Shown: positions 26,032-35,047 of the stretch, in pieces
How the letters are laid out: every line of letters begins with the position of its first letter
Position numbering within the stretch: the first letter of the stretch is position 1
Assembly (NCBI GenBank): GCA_963925675.1
Contig: CAWUSW010000036.1
Coordinates: forward strand, 1 to 64,000
DNA from: Eutrophocola sp963925675
Lineage (GTDB): Bacteria; Pseudomonadota; Gammaproteobacteria; Pseudomonadales; Pseudohongiellaceae
Direction: 5' to 3'
DNA: 64,000 bases
Made by a program: the position numbers and the translations under genes
The notes under the pieces: model-generated
The model's database searches: none
Seen by the model: the letters and a program-made list of their open reading frames with translations, nothing else
Told to the model about the DNA's origin: nothing

Positions 26032-27237
26032 ATGTCAGTTGAATATTTTAAGGAAGGTGAGTGGTGGGTTAGTCCCTACAATACCATTGACGAAGTCACG
26101 TCAACTTTTGACCTTCCTGAAAAAGTAGAAATCCATGATGCTACCCTGCGTGATGGCGAGCAGACTCCCGGTGTCGTTTTCAGCCCGGAAGATAAAATAG
26201 CTATTGCAGAAAAAATGTCTGAAGTAGGTGTTGATCGCATTGAGGCAGGCATGCCTGCGGTATCTCCTGATGATTACAAGGCAATCAAGCAAATCTGTTC
26301 ACTTGGTCTGAAATCAAAAATTTATACTTTTGCTCGGGCTATGCAGAGCGATATTGATTCTGCGATTGAGTGTGGTGCCGATGGCGTCATTATTGAAGTT
26401 CCAATAGGATATCCGAAACTGAAATATCAGTTTGGCTGGACCTGGGAAGATGTCTATAAGAAGTCAGCACCAATTATCAAATATGCTAAAGACAATGGTT
26501 TGCATACAGTTTTTTTTCCATATGACACTACGCGTGCGCGTGAGGATGATCTGGAAAATCTGCTTAATGCGGTAATGGATAACTGTCCCCCTGATTCTGT
26601 TGGGGTAGTTGACACAATGGGTTGCGCTTTACCCGAAGCGATCAAGTATTTGGTTAAGAAAGTGAAAAAACTTACTAACCTGCCTGTGGAGATTCATACC
26701 CACAATGATTTTGGCATGGGTGTAGCAACCGAACTGGCTGCTGTTGAAGTAGGGGCCTCAGTCGTACATTCCTGTGTTAATGGTCTGGGAGAGCGAACAG
26801 GGAATGCTGCCATGGAAGAATTAGTGCTGGCCCTGGAAGTCTTGTATGGCTTCAAGATGGATTACGACATGAAGAAGTTTCCAGAGTTGTTCGAGCTCGT
26901 GTCCAAACTCAGTAATGTCCCCATAGCGGCAAATAAGCCGGTGGGTGGTTCACGAAACTTTACACGTGAGTCCGGCATTGGTGTTGACCTGGTTATGGAA
27001 GAGCCTTTGGCAATGTTTGGTACGCATCCACATCTCACTGGACGCACTGGTGATATTGTTTTGGGTAAGAAAAGTGGCAAGCGCTCGGTAACCTACTCTC
27101 TGGAGCAAATGGGGATCAGTGGTTACAGCGATGAGGCTGTTGCAGAAATCCTCACCCAGGTTAAAGCGCTAGGTATCCAGAAAAAAACCATCATTTCTCA
27201 TGACGAATTTAAAACCATTGTTGATAGTGTTTTATAA
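26032..27237 (+). CDS. Isopropylmalate/homocitrate-synthase-like aldolase
   Basis: This 401-residue protein has the HMGL-like TIM barrel. The signature HDATLRDGEQTPGVVFSPED is at residues 35-54, and the metal site is EIHTHNDFGMG followed by VNGLGERTGNAAMEEL. The C-terminal LeuA regulatory domain is absent, as in homocitrate and citramalate-type enzymes. It probably condenses acetyl-CoA or another acyl-CoA with a 2-oxo acid. The substrate is not predictable. It has a strong terminator at 27265-27301. It is divergent from the MetE-like gene. Confidence 0.85.
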   Translation: MSVEYFKEGEWWVSPYNTIDEVTSTFDLPEKVEIHDATLRDGEQTPGVVFSPEDKIAIAEKMSEVGVDRIEAGMPAVSPDDYKAIKQICSLGLKSKIYTFARAMQSDIDSAIECGADGVIIEVPIGYPKLKYQFGWTWEDVYKKSAPIIKYAKDNGLHTVFFPYDTTRAREDDLENLLNAVMDNCPPDSVGVVDTMGCALPEAIKYLVKKVKKLTNLPVEIHTHNDFGMGVATELAAVEVGASVVHSCVNGLGERTGNAAMEELVLALEVLYGFKMDYDMKKFPELFELVSKLSNVPIAANKPVGGSRNFTRESGIGVDLVMEEPLAMFGTHPHLTGRTGDIVLGKKSGKRSVTYSLEQMGISGYSDEAVAEILTQVKALGIQKKTIISHDEFKTIVDSVL

Positions 27238-27264
27238 ATGACTCGAGATGGATAGTGTTTAGCA

Positions 27265-27301
27265 ACACAAAAAAGCCGGCTCAAAGCCGGCTTTTTTGTG
27301 T
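27265..27301. terminator. Strong bidirectional hairpin terminator
   Basis: ACACAAAAAAGCCGGC (27265-27280) pairs perfectly with GCCGGCTTTTTTGTGT (27286-27301) around a 5-base loop. It ends the synthase gene upstream. Confidence 0.95.
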
Positions 27302-27409
27302 CTGCTCTCAATTGCTCAGGTGTATCAATAATTAAGTTATTGGCACCTCAGGCAAATCCATTCGCCAGTGAAGGTGCCAATAGGGGAAGACGGTAAGTTG
27401 AATTCGAAA

Positions 27410-27431
27410 ATATCGAAATTACTTTCGATAT
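27410..27431. repeat. Perfect inverted repeat ATATCGAAA-N4-TTTCGATAT
   Basis: Arms at 27410-27418 and 27423-27431 pair fully. It lies in the gap 27302-27558, which has no convincing gene. It could be an operator or a hairpin; a T run is absent. A related segment lies upstream of the TonB receptor at about 31770-31795. Confidence 0.7.
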
Positions 27432-27490
27432 GCGAAATAATTGCACGGCCAGGCGCTCATGTAAATGGAGTTTGGATAGATTGTTGCAAC

Positions 27491-27519
27491 AAAAAGCCCG
27501 CGCTGAAAACAGGGCGGGC
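27491..27519 (-). terminator. Terminator of the DUF1592 gene (minus strand)
   Basis: On the minus strand GCCCGC (from 27514-27519) pairs with GCGGGC (27496-27501), followed by TTTTTG. It lies 40 bases past the stop codon of the DUF1592 gene. Confidence 0.65.
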
Positions 27520-27558
27520 CGGGTAATTGGCAACCTGCGATTGCTCGCTATAAGTAGC

Positions 27559-30024
27559 CTAGTTTTCAGCTACCAGAAGATCCTGCTCAGCAGAAGGCGC
27601 GATGTTGTATTGAAATGCCGGACTACTGACGATCCCTTTGATCAAGCTGGAAAAACGATATTCTTCAGTGGCAGCATTTTCCACCAGAGAACGCACTAAA
27701 GGCATATCCGAAGCTTCCACAGGCCGACCCAGTGCAAATGTCATTAAACGGGTTGTCACAGTACGTGAGAACATCGCCGGATCAGCTGTCAGTGATTCGC
27801 GCAGGTCATTTGGGCCGTTAACCGGAGCGCCACTGGGAAGAACGCCGGAAGAATCAATTGGATCTCGGGAAAAACGGTCAATCTCACGCCAATGGCCTAC
27901 AGCATCAAAATTTTCCAGTGCAAAACCCAGTGGATCCATTACAGCATGACAAGCGTTGCAGGTTGGATTTGCGCGATGCTGTTCGAGCCTTGCCCTGACT
28001 GTTGTGGCAGCTTCTCCTGCGACGTTTTCAGGCAGATCTTCGACATTGGGTGGCGGTACAGGAGGAGGGGTTCCCATGATGTTTTCCAGTATCCAGGCTC
28101 CCCGCAATACCGGGGAGGTTCGGTTGGGATAGGCCGAAGACATTAAAATCCCGCCTTTTCCCATAAGACCCCAACGTGTGGAATCTTGTAATTCAACACG
28201 ACGAAAGCGATTGCCTTTTACTGTGTTAATCCCGTAATGCAGGGCGAGTCTTTCATTGAGATAGCTGAAATTGGCATCAAGTAAATCAATAACACTGCGA
28301 TCGTCTTTGATCAGACTGTCAATAAATAACTCCAGCTCAATTCTAAAGTCGGGTCTGAGGTCACCAGCGCCATATGCATAAGGATAGATGGCGCCATCCG
28401 GATTGATTTCATCCAGCTTGGAAAGGCCCAGCCACTGGTAAGCAAAATTCGAGGCAAGTATGGAAGATCTGGGATCAGCAATCATGCGGTCTATTTGCTG
28501 ATTGATGACGCCTGGCTGTGATAGCTGACCAGCGGTGGCCAGATTCAGTAGTTCCCGATCGGGAATACTGCTCCACAGAAAGAAGGAAAGGCGTGTGGCC
28601 AGCTCTATATCATCCAGTGCATAGATTGCTCCAGGAGCAATATTTTCCGGCGTTGTCTGGGTTCGGTAAAGAAAGTTTGGGCTGGCAAGTGCACGTGTCA
28701 GGGCACGGCGTACCCCTTCTTCAAAGCCACCGAGTCCATATCCCTGTTCATAGAATGCGAGAAGCGGTTCCATGTCTTGTTCTGTCACCGGGCGACGATA
28801 AGCCAGTGTTGCGAAATCGGTAATTACCGTAATTGCGCACTCATTTTCCTGAACGGTACTTTCTGGATAGCAGGAAAATATTTTATCTCTGCTAGGCGTT
28901 GCGCTAAGACCGGTGGGATTGAAAGGGCCCCTTATTTCAACAGAGGGAATTGAAAGAATCCTGTCTTGTAAAGTACCAGGAATAGGCGGCTCAAGACGAT
29001 CATCTGATTCTGCAAAAGTACGACGTATGAAAGTCACGCCGACTTTATGTGGACCGGCAGTGGTGGTGAACGGAATGTTTTTCGTGCGCCCGTTAATGTC
29101 GTCCATTGGCGCTGCCTGGTCCAGGTCCAGAGCGATGCGATCATCATCTCCACCCAATACTGTTTGATAGATCTTCTCACCATCTACGGTAACGATCATG
29201 GTATTTTCAAATTCGATGTTGAACATCCAGGCAAACAGATTGAAATCTCCCACATTGATTGCGTATTCGCCGTCAGCCGGGAACCAGTGTTCAATCAGCA
29301 TGCCACCGCGGGTACCCAGTGGGAGACCCGCGATGTGTTGCTGTTGGGAACCGCCGCCTTGCATTCTGATGGGCAGATCCTCTTCCGGGAAATAGGTTGT
29401 GCTGCCTGTGCTGGGAGTTTTGTCACCGATTGCCTGTTCCATGATGGAGCGGGCTGCCAGAACATACTGGTTAATGAAGGCAGGGGTGACATCAAGCGCT
29501 TCGGCGATATTGTCAAAGCCTTCCAGGGAGTTATCTTCCGGAAGGATATCTGCGGGCTCGATTTCAATGCTGGTCAGATCTCTGATTGCATTGCCATATT
29601 CTTTTCTGTTCAAACGATGAATGGGAATGCCGTGATAAACCGGATCTACTTCTGCGGCTTCATCAAGATAAGACTCAAGCCAATTAACAAAACTGAACAG
29701 GGATTCTTCGCCGGGTTTTTCCTGCCCTGGAGGAGGCATCATCCTGCCTCTTAATTTTTGTATAGCTTTTTCCCAGACATGTGCATTCTCAGGGATTTCA
29801 TCAACAAACATGGTGGTGAAATCAAGCCCGCCTGAATAATCCTCAAAATTATGACATTCGGTACAATATTGATTGATAAACTCCCACTGGGCATCGCCAT
29901 TAGCCATAGCTTGTAAAGCTTGTTCCTGGGCCTGGATTGTATTGATTGGCGTCAGGGCCAGTATCGAAGATAAGACTAAAGCAAGCCTTGGAAATTGCAG
30001 GTTTAACATGGGTAAAGTCATCAT
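27559..30024 (-). CDS. DUF1592/DUF1588 family exported cytochrome-like protein
   Basis: This 821-residue protein has a signal peptide (hydrophobic residues 12-28, ending near IQAQ). A CTECH motif at 54-58 and a CNACH motif at 689-693 are both CxxCH heme-c sites. Between them lie the DUF1587, DUF1595 and DUF1592 type segments (GIPIHRLNRKEYGNAIRDLT; YRRPVTEQDMEPLLAFYEQG), then DUF1588 (RTSPVLRGAWILENIMGTPPPPVP-like) and DUF1585 (RLMTFALGRPVE). Such proteins are common in Planctomycetes and some marine gammaproteobacteria. Their function is unknown. The usual DUF1552 partner is not present here. Confidence 0.85.
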   Translation of the reverse strand: MMTLPMLNLQFPRLALVLSSILALTPINTIQAQEQALQAMANGDAQWEFINQYCTECHNFEDYSGGLDFTTMFVDEIPENAHVWEKAIQKLRGRMMPPPGQEKPGEESLFSFVNWLESYLDEAAEVDPVYHGIPIHRLNRKEYGNAIRDLTSIEIEPADILPEDNSLEGFDNIAEALDVTPAFINQYVLAARSIMEQAIGDKTPSTGSTTYFPEEDLPIRMQGGGSQQQHIAGLPLGTRGGMLIEHWFPADGEYAINVGDFNLFAWMFNIEFENTMIVTVDGEKIYQTVLGGDDDRIALDLDQAAPMDDINGRTKNIPFTTTAGPHKVGVTFIRRTFAESDDRLEPPIPGTLQDRILSIPSVEIRGPFNPTGLSATPSRDKIFSCYPESTVQENECAITVITDFATLAYRRPVTEQDMEPLLAFYEQGYGLGGFEEGVRRALTRALASPNFLYRTQTTPENIAPGAIYALDDIELATRLSFFLWSSIPDRELLNLATAGQLSQPGVINQQIDRMIADPRSSILASNFAYQWLGLSKLDEINPDGAIYPYAYGAGDLRPDFRIELELFIDSLIKDDRSVIDLLDANFSYLNERLALHYGINTVKGNRFRRVELQDSTRWGLMGKGGILMSSAYPNRTSPVLRGAWILENIMGTPPPVPPPNVEDLPENVAGEAATTVRARLEQHRANPTCNACHAVMDPLGFALENFDAVGHWREIDRFSRDPIDSSGVLPSGAPVNGPNDLRESLTADPAMFSRTVTTRLMTFALGRPVEASDMPLVRSLVENAATEEYRFSSLIKGIVSSPAFQYNIAPSAEQDLLVAEN

Positions 30025-30172
30025 ATTCCTAATGTACTGTTGAATTTGGTAAAAAATCAGTAATAAAAATGGTTCAGGGTCCGAGATGAAGTGTTGATTG
30101 TAATGCGGCAGACCCGTACCAGTAAACAGTACGGATCTGCCATCAAGGTGGATTATGCTGAAAAGCCCTGAA

Positions 30173-30772
30173 TTAGCTTAATTTGGCTGTAATACCAGCG
30201 ACATGCTCGCCCTGGAAGCGGGCTATCTCCAATTCATCATCAGAAGGCATGCGGCTGCCGTCTCCACCCGTGATAGTTGATGCGCCATAGGGTGAGCCAC
30301 CGGAGATGGCATCCATGTTGGTTAACTGGGGAATGGAGTAGGGGACACCGACCACAACCATGCCGTGATGCAAGAGGGTGGTATGAAAAGACGTTATAGT
30401 GGTTTCCTGGCCGCCGTGCTGGGAGGCCGTAGAGGTGAATACGCTGCCAACCTTGCCAATTAATTTGCCTTCAAACCAGAGGCCTCCGGTTTGATCAAGG
30501 AAATTCCGCATTTGTGCCGTCATATTGCCGAAGCGGGTAGGTGTGCCAAAAATAATGGCATCGTAGTCAGCCAGTTCGTCAGGGGTGGCTATTTCGGCCG
30601 TTTGATCAAGTTTTACGCCAGCATTTTTGGCCGCCTCTTCTGGCATTAATTCGGGGACACGCTTGATGGTAACTTCTGTGTTTTCAACTTTTGCGGCACC
30701 TTCGGCAATCGCATTAGCCATCACTTCTATGTGACCGTACATGCTGTAATATAAAACGAGGATTTTGCTCAT
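30173..30772 (-). CDS. wrbA: NAD(P)H:quinone oxidoreductase WrbA
   Basis: This 199-residue flavodoxin-like protein has the FMN phosphate loop YYSMYGHIEVMANAIAEG at residues 8-25. It also has the WrbA segments GTPTRFGNMTAQMRNFLDQTGGLW and STASQHGGQETTITSFHTTLLHHGM. It reduces quinones by two electrons, protecting against redox cycling. In this catabolic region it may handle quinones from aromatic substrates (inference). It is divergent from the alpha/beta hydrolase gene. Confidence 0.95.
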   Translation of the reverse strand: MSKILVLYYSMYGHIEVMANAIAEGAAKVENTEVTIKRVPELMPEEAAKNAGVKLDQTAEIATPDELADYDAIIFGTPTRFGNMTAQMRNFLDQTGGLWFEGKLIGKVGSVFTSTASQHGGQETTITSFHTTLLHHGMVVVGVPYSIPQLTNMDAISGGSPYGASTITGGDGSRMPSDDELEIARFQGEHVAGITAKLS

Positions 30773-30967
30773 ATTTGTCTCCCGACTGGCTCCAAAAAAT
30801 CATAACCGCTGCATGATAAAGGCTTTGAGGGTTTATTTCATATCTTTCTCAAAGGCGAACATTGCGGTCATCATTGTGTAATAATTTTTACTCTTTATAA
30901 TCCCGCGCCTTGCATCTAGGTAAGACGCTAGCCTGCTAATAACTCAATAAATTCTATTTATCTGCAA

Positions 30968-31669
30968 ATGACAAGTAAACCAGTAGTTTATCTCCTCCCT
31001 GGACTTCTCTGTGATGAGAGTGTCTGGCAATACCAGCGGGAAGCGCTTGCGGACAAAGCGGAGATTAGAATACCCGACTTCAGTGGTTTGGATTCACTCC
31101 TGGCGATGGCTGAGAAAGTGCTAGCTGATGGGCCTGATAAATTTTCTGTGGTTGGTCACTCAATGGGGGGGCGTGTAGCACTGGAAATTATCAATATGGC
31201 GCCTGAACGTGTTGATCACCTGATCCTTTTAAGTGTAGGTGCGCATCCAGTTAATGACGAGGAGTGCGAACAGCGCAGCTCGCTTGTGGAAGAAGCTGCC
31301 AGCATTGGCATGCACAGATATGCTGTCAGTTGGGCGAATCTGATGCTTGCTTATCAGGAGGAGCAAAATCAGGGTGTGAGGACGTGTATTGAAACTATGG
31401 CCAGCCGGCAGTCACTGGAAAATTTTATCGGCCATATTACTGCAGGGCTGGGGAGAAAAGATCAGACTCTCTATTTAGCAAAAATCAAAATTCCGGTGTT
31501 ATTAATTGTAGGTGAAAAAGATACCTGGAGTTCTGTTAGCCAGCATGAACATATCAAACAGCAGATTCCTGAAGCTCAACTTGAAATAATCCCTGATGCC
31601 GGCCATATGGTGATCCTTGACCAGCCTTCTGCCGTATCTACCTTGTTTTGTAAGTGGATATTTAATTAA
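30968..31669 (+). CDS. Alpha/beta hydrolase
   Basis: This 233-residue protein has the nucleophile elbow VVGHSMGGRVAL (Ser in GHSMG) near residue 64, an oxyanion segment LLPGLLCDESVWQYQ, a late Asp in IVGEKDTWSS, and His in PDAGHMVILDQP. The triad is complete. The substrate is unknown; the size and lid-less form suggest a small ester or ring-cleavage product. It may be part of the catabolic region. Confidence 0.88.
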   Translation: MTSKPVVYLLPGLLCDESVWQYQREALADKAEIRIPDFSGLDSLLAMAEKVLADGPDKFSVVGHSMGGRVALEIINMAPERVDHLILLSVGAHPVNDEECEQRSSLVEEAASIGMHRYAVSWANLMLAYQEEQNQGVRTCIETMASRQSLENFIGHITAGLGRKDQTLYLAKIKIPVLLIVGEKDTWSSVSQHEHIKQQIPEAQLEIIPDAGHMVILDQPSAVSTLFCKWIFN

Positions 31670-31803
31670 AAATAAAGGTTATATCAGGCAAGCAATGCCT
31701 CAATACGTGTTATAAGACTAAGATTTGATTCCCTGTTTGTATTGAAACAAGGATAAGGAAGAGCTAGCATCGCTCGAAAATTATTTCGAATATTGAAATA
31801 AAA

Positions 31804-31852
31804 AAACATGTTTATGTTATTTAACATATTTACTCACACGTTTACTCACACG
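31804..31852. promoter_or_regulatory. Palindromes and tandem repeat before the TonB receptor
   Basis: The segment holds the palindrome AAACATGTTT (31804-31813), the inverted repeat ATGTTA-TT-TAACAT (31814-31827), and two perfect tandem copies of TTTACTCACACG (31829-31852). These lie 20-70 bases before the receptor's start and may be operator sites. The regulator is not identified. Confidence 0.5.
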
Positions 31853-31870
31853 GGGAAAAAGGGGAATTTT

Positions 31871-34165
31871 ATGCTTCATGGTAAAAAAATACTTTCACTG
31901 GCGATTGCCGCGGTCACTCTTTCAGCAGGCAACCTTGTTCTGGCTCAGTCCAGTGCTGCAGGGAATAACGTTGGCATTGAAGAAATCGTTGTCACTTCAA
32001 GGAAAAGAGAAGAATCTTATGTGGATGTCCCCGTATCAGTAACGGTATTTACAGAAACTGAAGTTGAATCTGCAGGTATTCAAACCCCTGCAGATTTTAT
32101 TGCACTGACCCCCAATGTGACACTGGTGCAGGTACAAAATGCCGGCAACTCATTTGTAACAGCGCGAGGTATTTCCCAAAACCGTAATACCGAAATGTCT
32201 GTAGCCGTGCTTATGGACGGTGTGTTGATGGTAAATCCGGCCCAGTTTAATCAGGAGTTATTTGATATTCAGCAGATCGAAGTATTGAAAGGCCCACAAG
32301 GAGCCCTATACGGACGTAATGCAATTGGAGGTGCTATTACAGTGACCACAAGAGAGCCTTCAGATTTTCTTGAAGGAGCTGTGAGAGCAGGTTACGACTC
32401 CGGTGAGGGTTATCGGGCCCAGGCAATGGTCAGTGGCCCGGTTGGGGGATCAGACACATTAAAATTCAGGGCCGCTATATCGCGTAAGGATGTAGACGGT
32501 TATCTGGACAATGTATACCTGAACGAAAAAGCAGACCCTTATAAAGATACTTCAGCAAGATTGAGATTTATATGGGATCCCAGCGACACTTTCAGGGCTG
32601 ATCTGAGGTTTTATCAGTCAAAACTGGAAACCCAGGCTTTTTATTACAATATACGTGAATCAGCCGCAGCCCCTTTTCCCGGAGCGCCTTCGGCATTTGG
32701 GCGTGACAATGGCTACCCGAATTCAGTTAATGACACCAGCCTTCCTATCAGGGTGAATAACCCGGGGGTCAATGAAAGGGACCTGTCTAATGTCTCACTC
32801 AAAATGGATTGGGAGCTGGAGAGCGGTACCCTGACGGCCATCACTTCCTTCGACTCCCTTGAGGAATTATCCACCGGTGATGCCTGGGACTTTTTGCCAA
32901 CTGACGAAGCTGTTGTGCCAACATTTTTTGGTTTTCCCGACCAGAATCAGAGCCAATACCTGGAAGTGGAATCTATTAGCCAGGAAATCCGCTTTACCTC
33001 ACCTTCAGAGGATCGCTTTCGCTGGATTGTAGGCGCTTATGCTGTTCAAACGGATCGCTTTATTTCTACCGGTAATATGGTGGATACAGGGAATGGCGTG
33101 TTTCCGGTTTTCAAACAGCCACGGGGTAATTTTCCCTTTGATTTCGCCACCGATGGGCTGAATCCCCAGGTTACCTATCTTGCTGATTCCCAGGATAATT
33201 CTGCCTGGGCAGTCTTTGGTGAAATGGCCTATGACTTTTCTGATGCAACCGAGCTTGCTTTTTCTCTGCGTTACGATGATGACGACAGAGAAAATACTAC
33301 GCTCACACCAAGCGCTTTCTTGCCCAATGTCGCAGGTTTCCCGCAGGGGTTTACAGGTGAGGTCAGAAATAACAGCTGGGATGAGTGGCAACCCAAATTC
33401 ACAATACGCCATAAACCGTCGGATACACTGAGTTATTACGCCTCATTAAGCCGTGGCTTTCGCAGTGGTGGATTTAATCAGACTGGTGTTGGCGCCGTGG
33501 CATTTGCCAATGGTTTTCAGGGCGTCGGCGACACCTTCGATGCAGAAGTGGTAAATACAATTGAAGCGGGTGTTAAAGGGCAGTTTATGGACGGGAGAGT
33601 AAGAGCCAACTTCAGTGTGTTTAAATCTGAAGCGGAAGGAACCTACTTTTTCATTTTCCTCGCAGCCAACTCTACCCAGAATCTGGGGAATATGAATGAA
33701 GTGGAATACCAGGGTTTTGAGTTTGATCTGGCAGGCAGTCTGAATGATTATGTCAATATCAACTTTGGCCTCGGCTATGTCGATAGTGAAATCACTTCGT
33801 CACAAAATGTGAATGATATCGGTGACAAAGCACCTAATGTGTCCGAATATACACTCAATGTGGGCCTGGATTATCATCGACCCATCTCGGCATTTGGACA
33901 AGGTCTGGAAGCTTTTTTCCGGGTTGATTATCAGATAATAGGGGACACTGCCTTTTTCGATAATAATCAAATAGGCACCAATGACCGCGATGATGTTCAA
34001 CTTGTGGACTTCAGAGTGGGTATAGAATTGCCGGACGACTGGTCTGTAACTGCCTGGGGAAAAAATGCCCTTGATGAAGAATATAATACCGAGTATTCAA
34101 CCGGCGGATTTGTCTTTAAAGCATTGCCGGCCAGATATGGTCTGGATTTTGTGAAACGCTTTTAA
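31871..34165 (+). CDS. TonB-dependent outer-membrane receptor
   Basis: With the ATG at 31871 (AAGGGGAA just upstream) the protein has 764 residues and a signal peptide ending near LVLAQ (residue 26). A plug domain follows, with IEEIVVTSRKREESYVDVPV and the VLKGPQGALYGRNAIGGAI segment. The barrel ends in RYGLDFVKRF, with the terminal Phe needed for BAM insertion. It would import a bulky substrate or chelate using TonB energy. Because it lies inside the catabolic region, an aromatic or glycoside-like substrate is more likely than iron, but this is inference. Confidence 0.95.
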   Translation: MLHGKKILSLAIAAVTLSAGNLVLAQSSAAGNNVGIEEIVVTSRKREESYVDVPVSVTVFTETEVESAGIQTPADFIALTPNVTLVQVQNAGNSFVTARGISQNRNTEMSVAVLMDGVLMVNPAQFNQELFDIQQIEVLKGPQGALYGRNAIGGAITVTTREPSDFLEGAVRAGYDSGEGYRAQAMVSGPVGGSDTLKFRAAISRKDVDGYLDNVYLNEKADPYKDTSARLRFIWDPSDTFRADLRFYQSKLETQAFYYNIRESAAAPFPGAPSAFGRDNGYPNSVNDTSLPIRVNNPGVNERDLSNVSLKMDWELESGTLTAITSFDSLEELSTGDAWDFLPTDEAVVPTFFGFPDQNQSQYLEVESISQEIRFTSPSEDRFRWIVGAYAVQTDRFISTGNMVDTGNGVFPVFKQPRGNFPFDFATDGLNPQVTYLADSQDNSAWAVFGEMAYDFSDATELAFSLRYDDDDRENTTLTPSAFLPNVAGFPQGFTGEVRNNSWDEWQPKFTIRHKPSDTLSYYASLSRGFRSGGFNQTGVGAVAFANGFQGVGDTFDAEVVNTIEAGVKGQFMDGRVRANFSVFKSEAEGTYFFIFLAANSTQNLGNMNEVEYQGFEFDLAGSLNDYVNINFGLGYVDSEITSSQNVNDIGDKAPNVSEYTLNVGLDYHRPISAFGQGLEAFFRVDYQIIGDTAFFDNNQIGTNDRDDVQLVDFRVGIELPDDWSVTAWGKNALDEEYNTEYSTGGFVFKALPARYGLDFVKRF

Positions 34166-34223
34166 TTAACCTATTATTGCTGATTGATTGTAGAGAATAT
34201 CGGAATTAAACGAGGAATTAGAT

Positions 34224-34778
34224 ATGAACGCACAAAACAAGCTGCCTTCCCGGCTTCATCATAATGCCTATGTGGTGAAAGACCTGGAGAGAACACGCCA
34301 GTTTTATGAAGATCTTCTTGGCTTGCCCTTGACTGCAACCTGGTGTGAAAAAACTGAATTGTTTGGTAAAGAAAGAGTTTATTGTCATTGCTTTTTTAGT
34401 ATTGCTGATGAAGGTGCTCTGGCATTCTTTCAGTTTGCCACAGAAGAAGATGCCGCTGAATTTGGACCGGATCTTCCTTTGTCCGGATTTCGCCATATAG
34501 CCTTGAAAGTTGGGCAGGATCTCCAGGATGAGATGGTGCAGAAGATTAAGAGTTCAGATTATCCAGAAGACAAATATTATTTTCTGGAGCATGGCTATTG
34601 CCATTCTCTTTATATGATTGACCCGGATGGCTTGATTGTAGAATTTTGCACTGACCATCCTGATGTTGAAAAAATCAATGATGCAGTACTGCCCATAGCG
34701 CATAGTGAACTCAAGCGCTGGCTGGCAGGTGATCATACGCCGAATAATGAAGCCTACCACCGGGAGCAGCCAGTATAG
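34224..34778 (+). CDS. VOC-family dioxygenase-like protein
   Basis: This 184-residue protein has the VOC fold: LHHNAYVVKDLERTRQFYEDLLG, then FRHIALKVGQDLQDEMVQKI and HSLYMIDPDGLIVEFCTD. The three likely metal ligands are His12, His in FRHIAL, and Glu in IVEFCTD, in the order of extradiol dioxygenases and glyoxalase I. GAGGAA precedes the ATG. The reaction is not certain. It lies just after the TonB receptor and ends at a terminator. Confidence 0.85.
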   Translation: MNAQNKLPSRLHHNAYVVKDLERTRQFYEDLLGLPLTATWCEKTELFGKERVYCHCFFSIADEGALAFFQFATEEDAAEFGPDLPLSGFRHIALKVGQDLQDEMVQKIKSSDYPEDKYYFLEHGYCHSLYMIDPDGLIVEFCTDHPDVEKINDAVLPIAHSELKRWLAGDHTPNNEAYHREQPV

Positions 34779-34833
34779 GTTTTCATTCTCAAGACCACAT
34801 GGTTTGTAGGAAGTCATGCAAAAATAGCGCAAG

Positions 34834-34870
34834 AGGCCCGATCAGGTATTACCTGTACGGGCCTTCTTTT
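34834..34870 (+). terminator. Hairpin terminator after the VOC gene
   Basis: AGGCCCG (34834-34840) pairs with CGGGCCT (34858-34864), with an inner CAGGT/ACCTG helix, and is followed by TCTTTT. Confidence 0.75.
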
Positions 34871-34968
34871 GTTAAGGGGCTATTGCGGGCTGAGATCAGC
34901 CTTTCTGGAAATATGAAAACAATCAGCAAAACGCTATTTTCCCATGAAATATATGATAAAGTCGGCAT

Positions 34969-34997
34969 TTGACACATGGGGCATTTTTCTCAATTTT
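34969..34997 (+). promoter_or_regulatory. Possible promoter of the DUF6152 operon
   Basis: A perfect -35 box TTGACA (34969-34974) is followed 17 bases later by AATTTT, a weak -10. It lies 51 bases before the start of the first gene of the run. Confidence 0.35.
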
Positions 34998-35047
34998 TAC
35001 TGAATCTGCTACCCGTTTAAAAAATTTAAAAGTTGGAGTTACTATCA

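Noticed and set aside
30823..30854. CTTTGAG/CTCAAAG dyad between wrbA and the hydrolase
   Set aside because: Short arms with an 18-bp spacer are easily found by chance; no second copy supports it.
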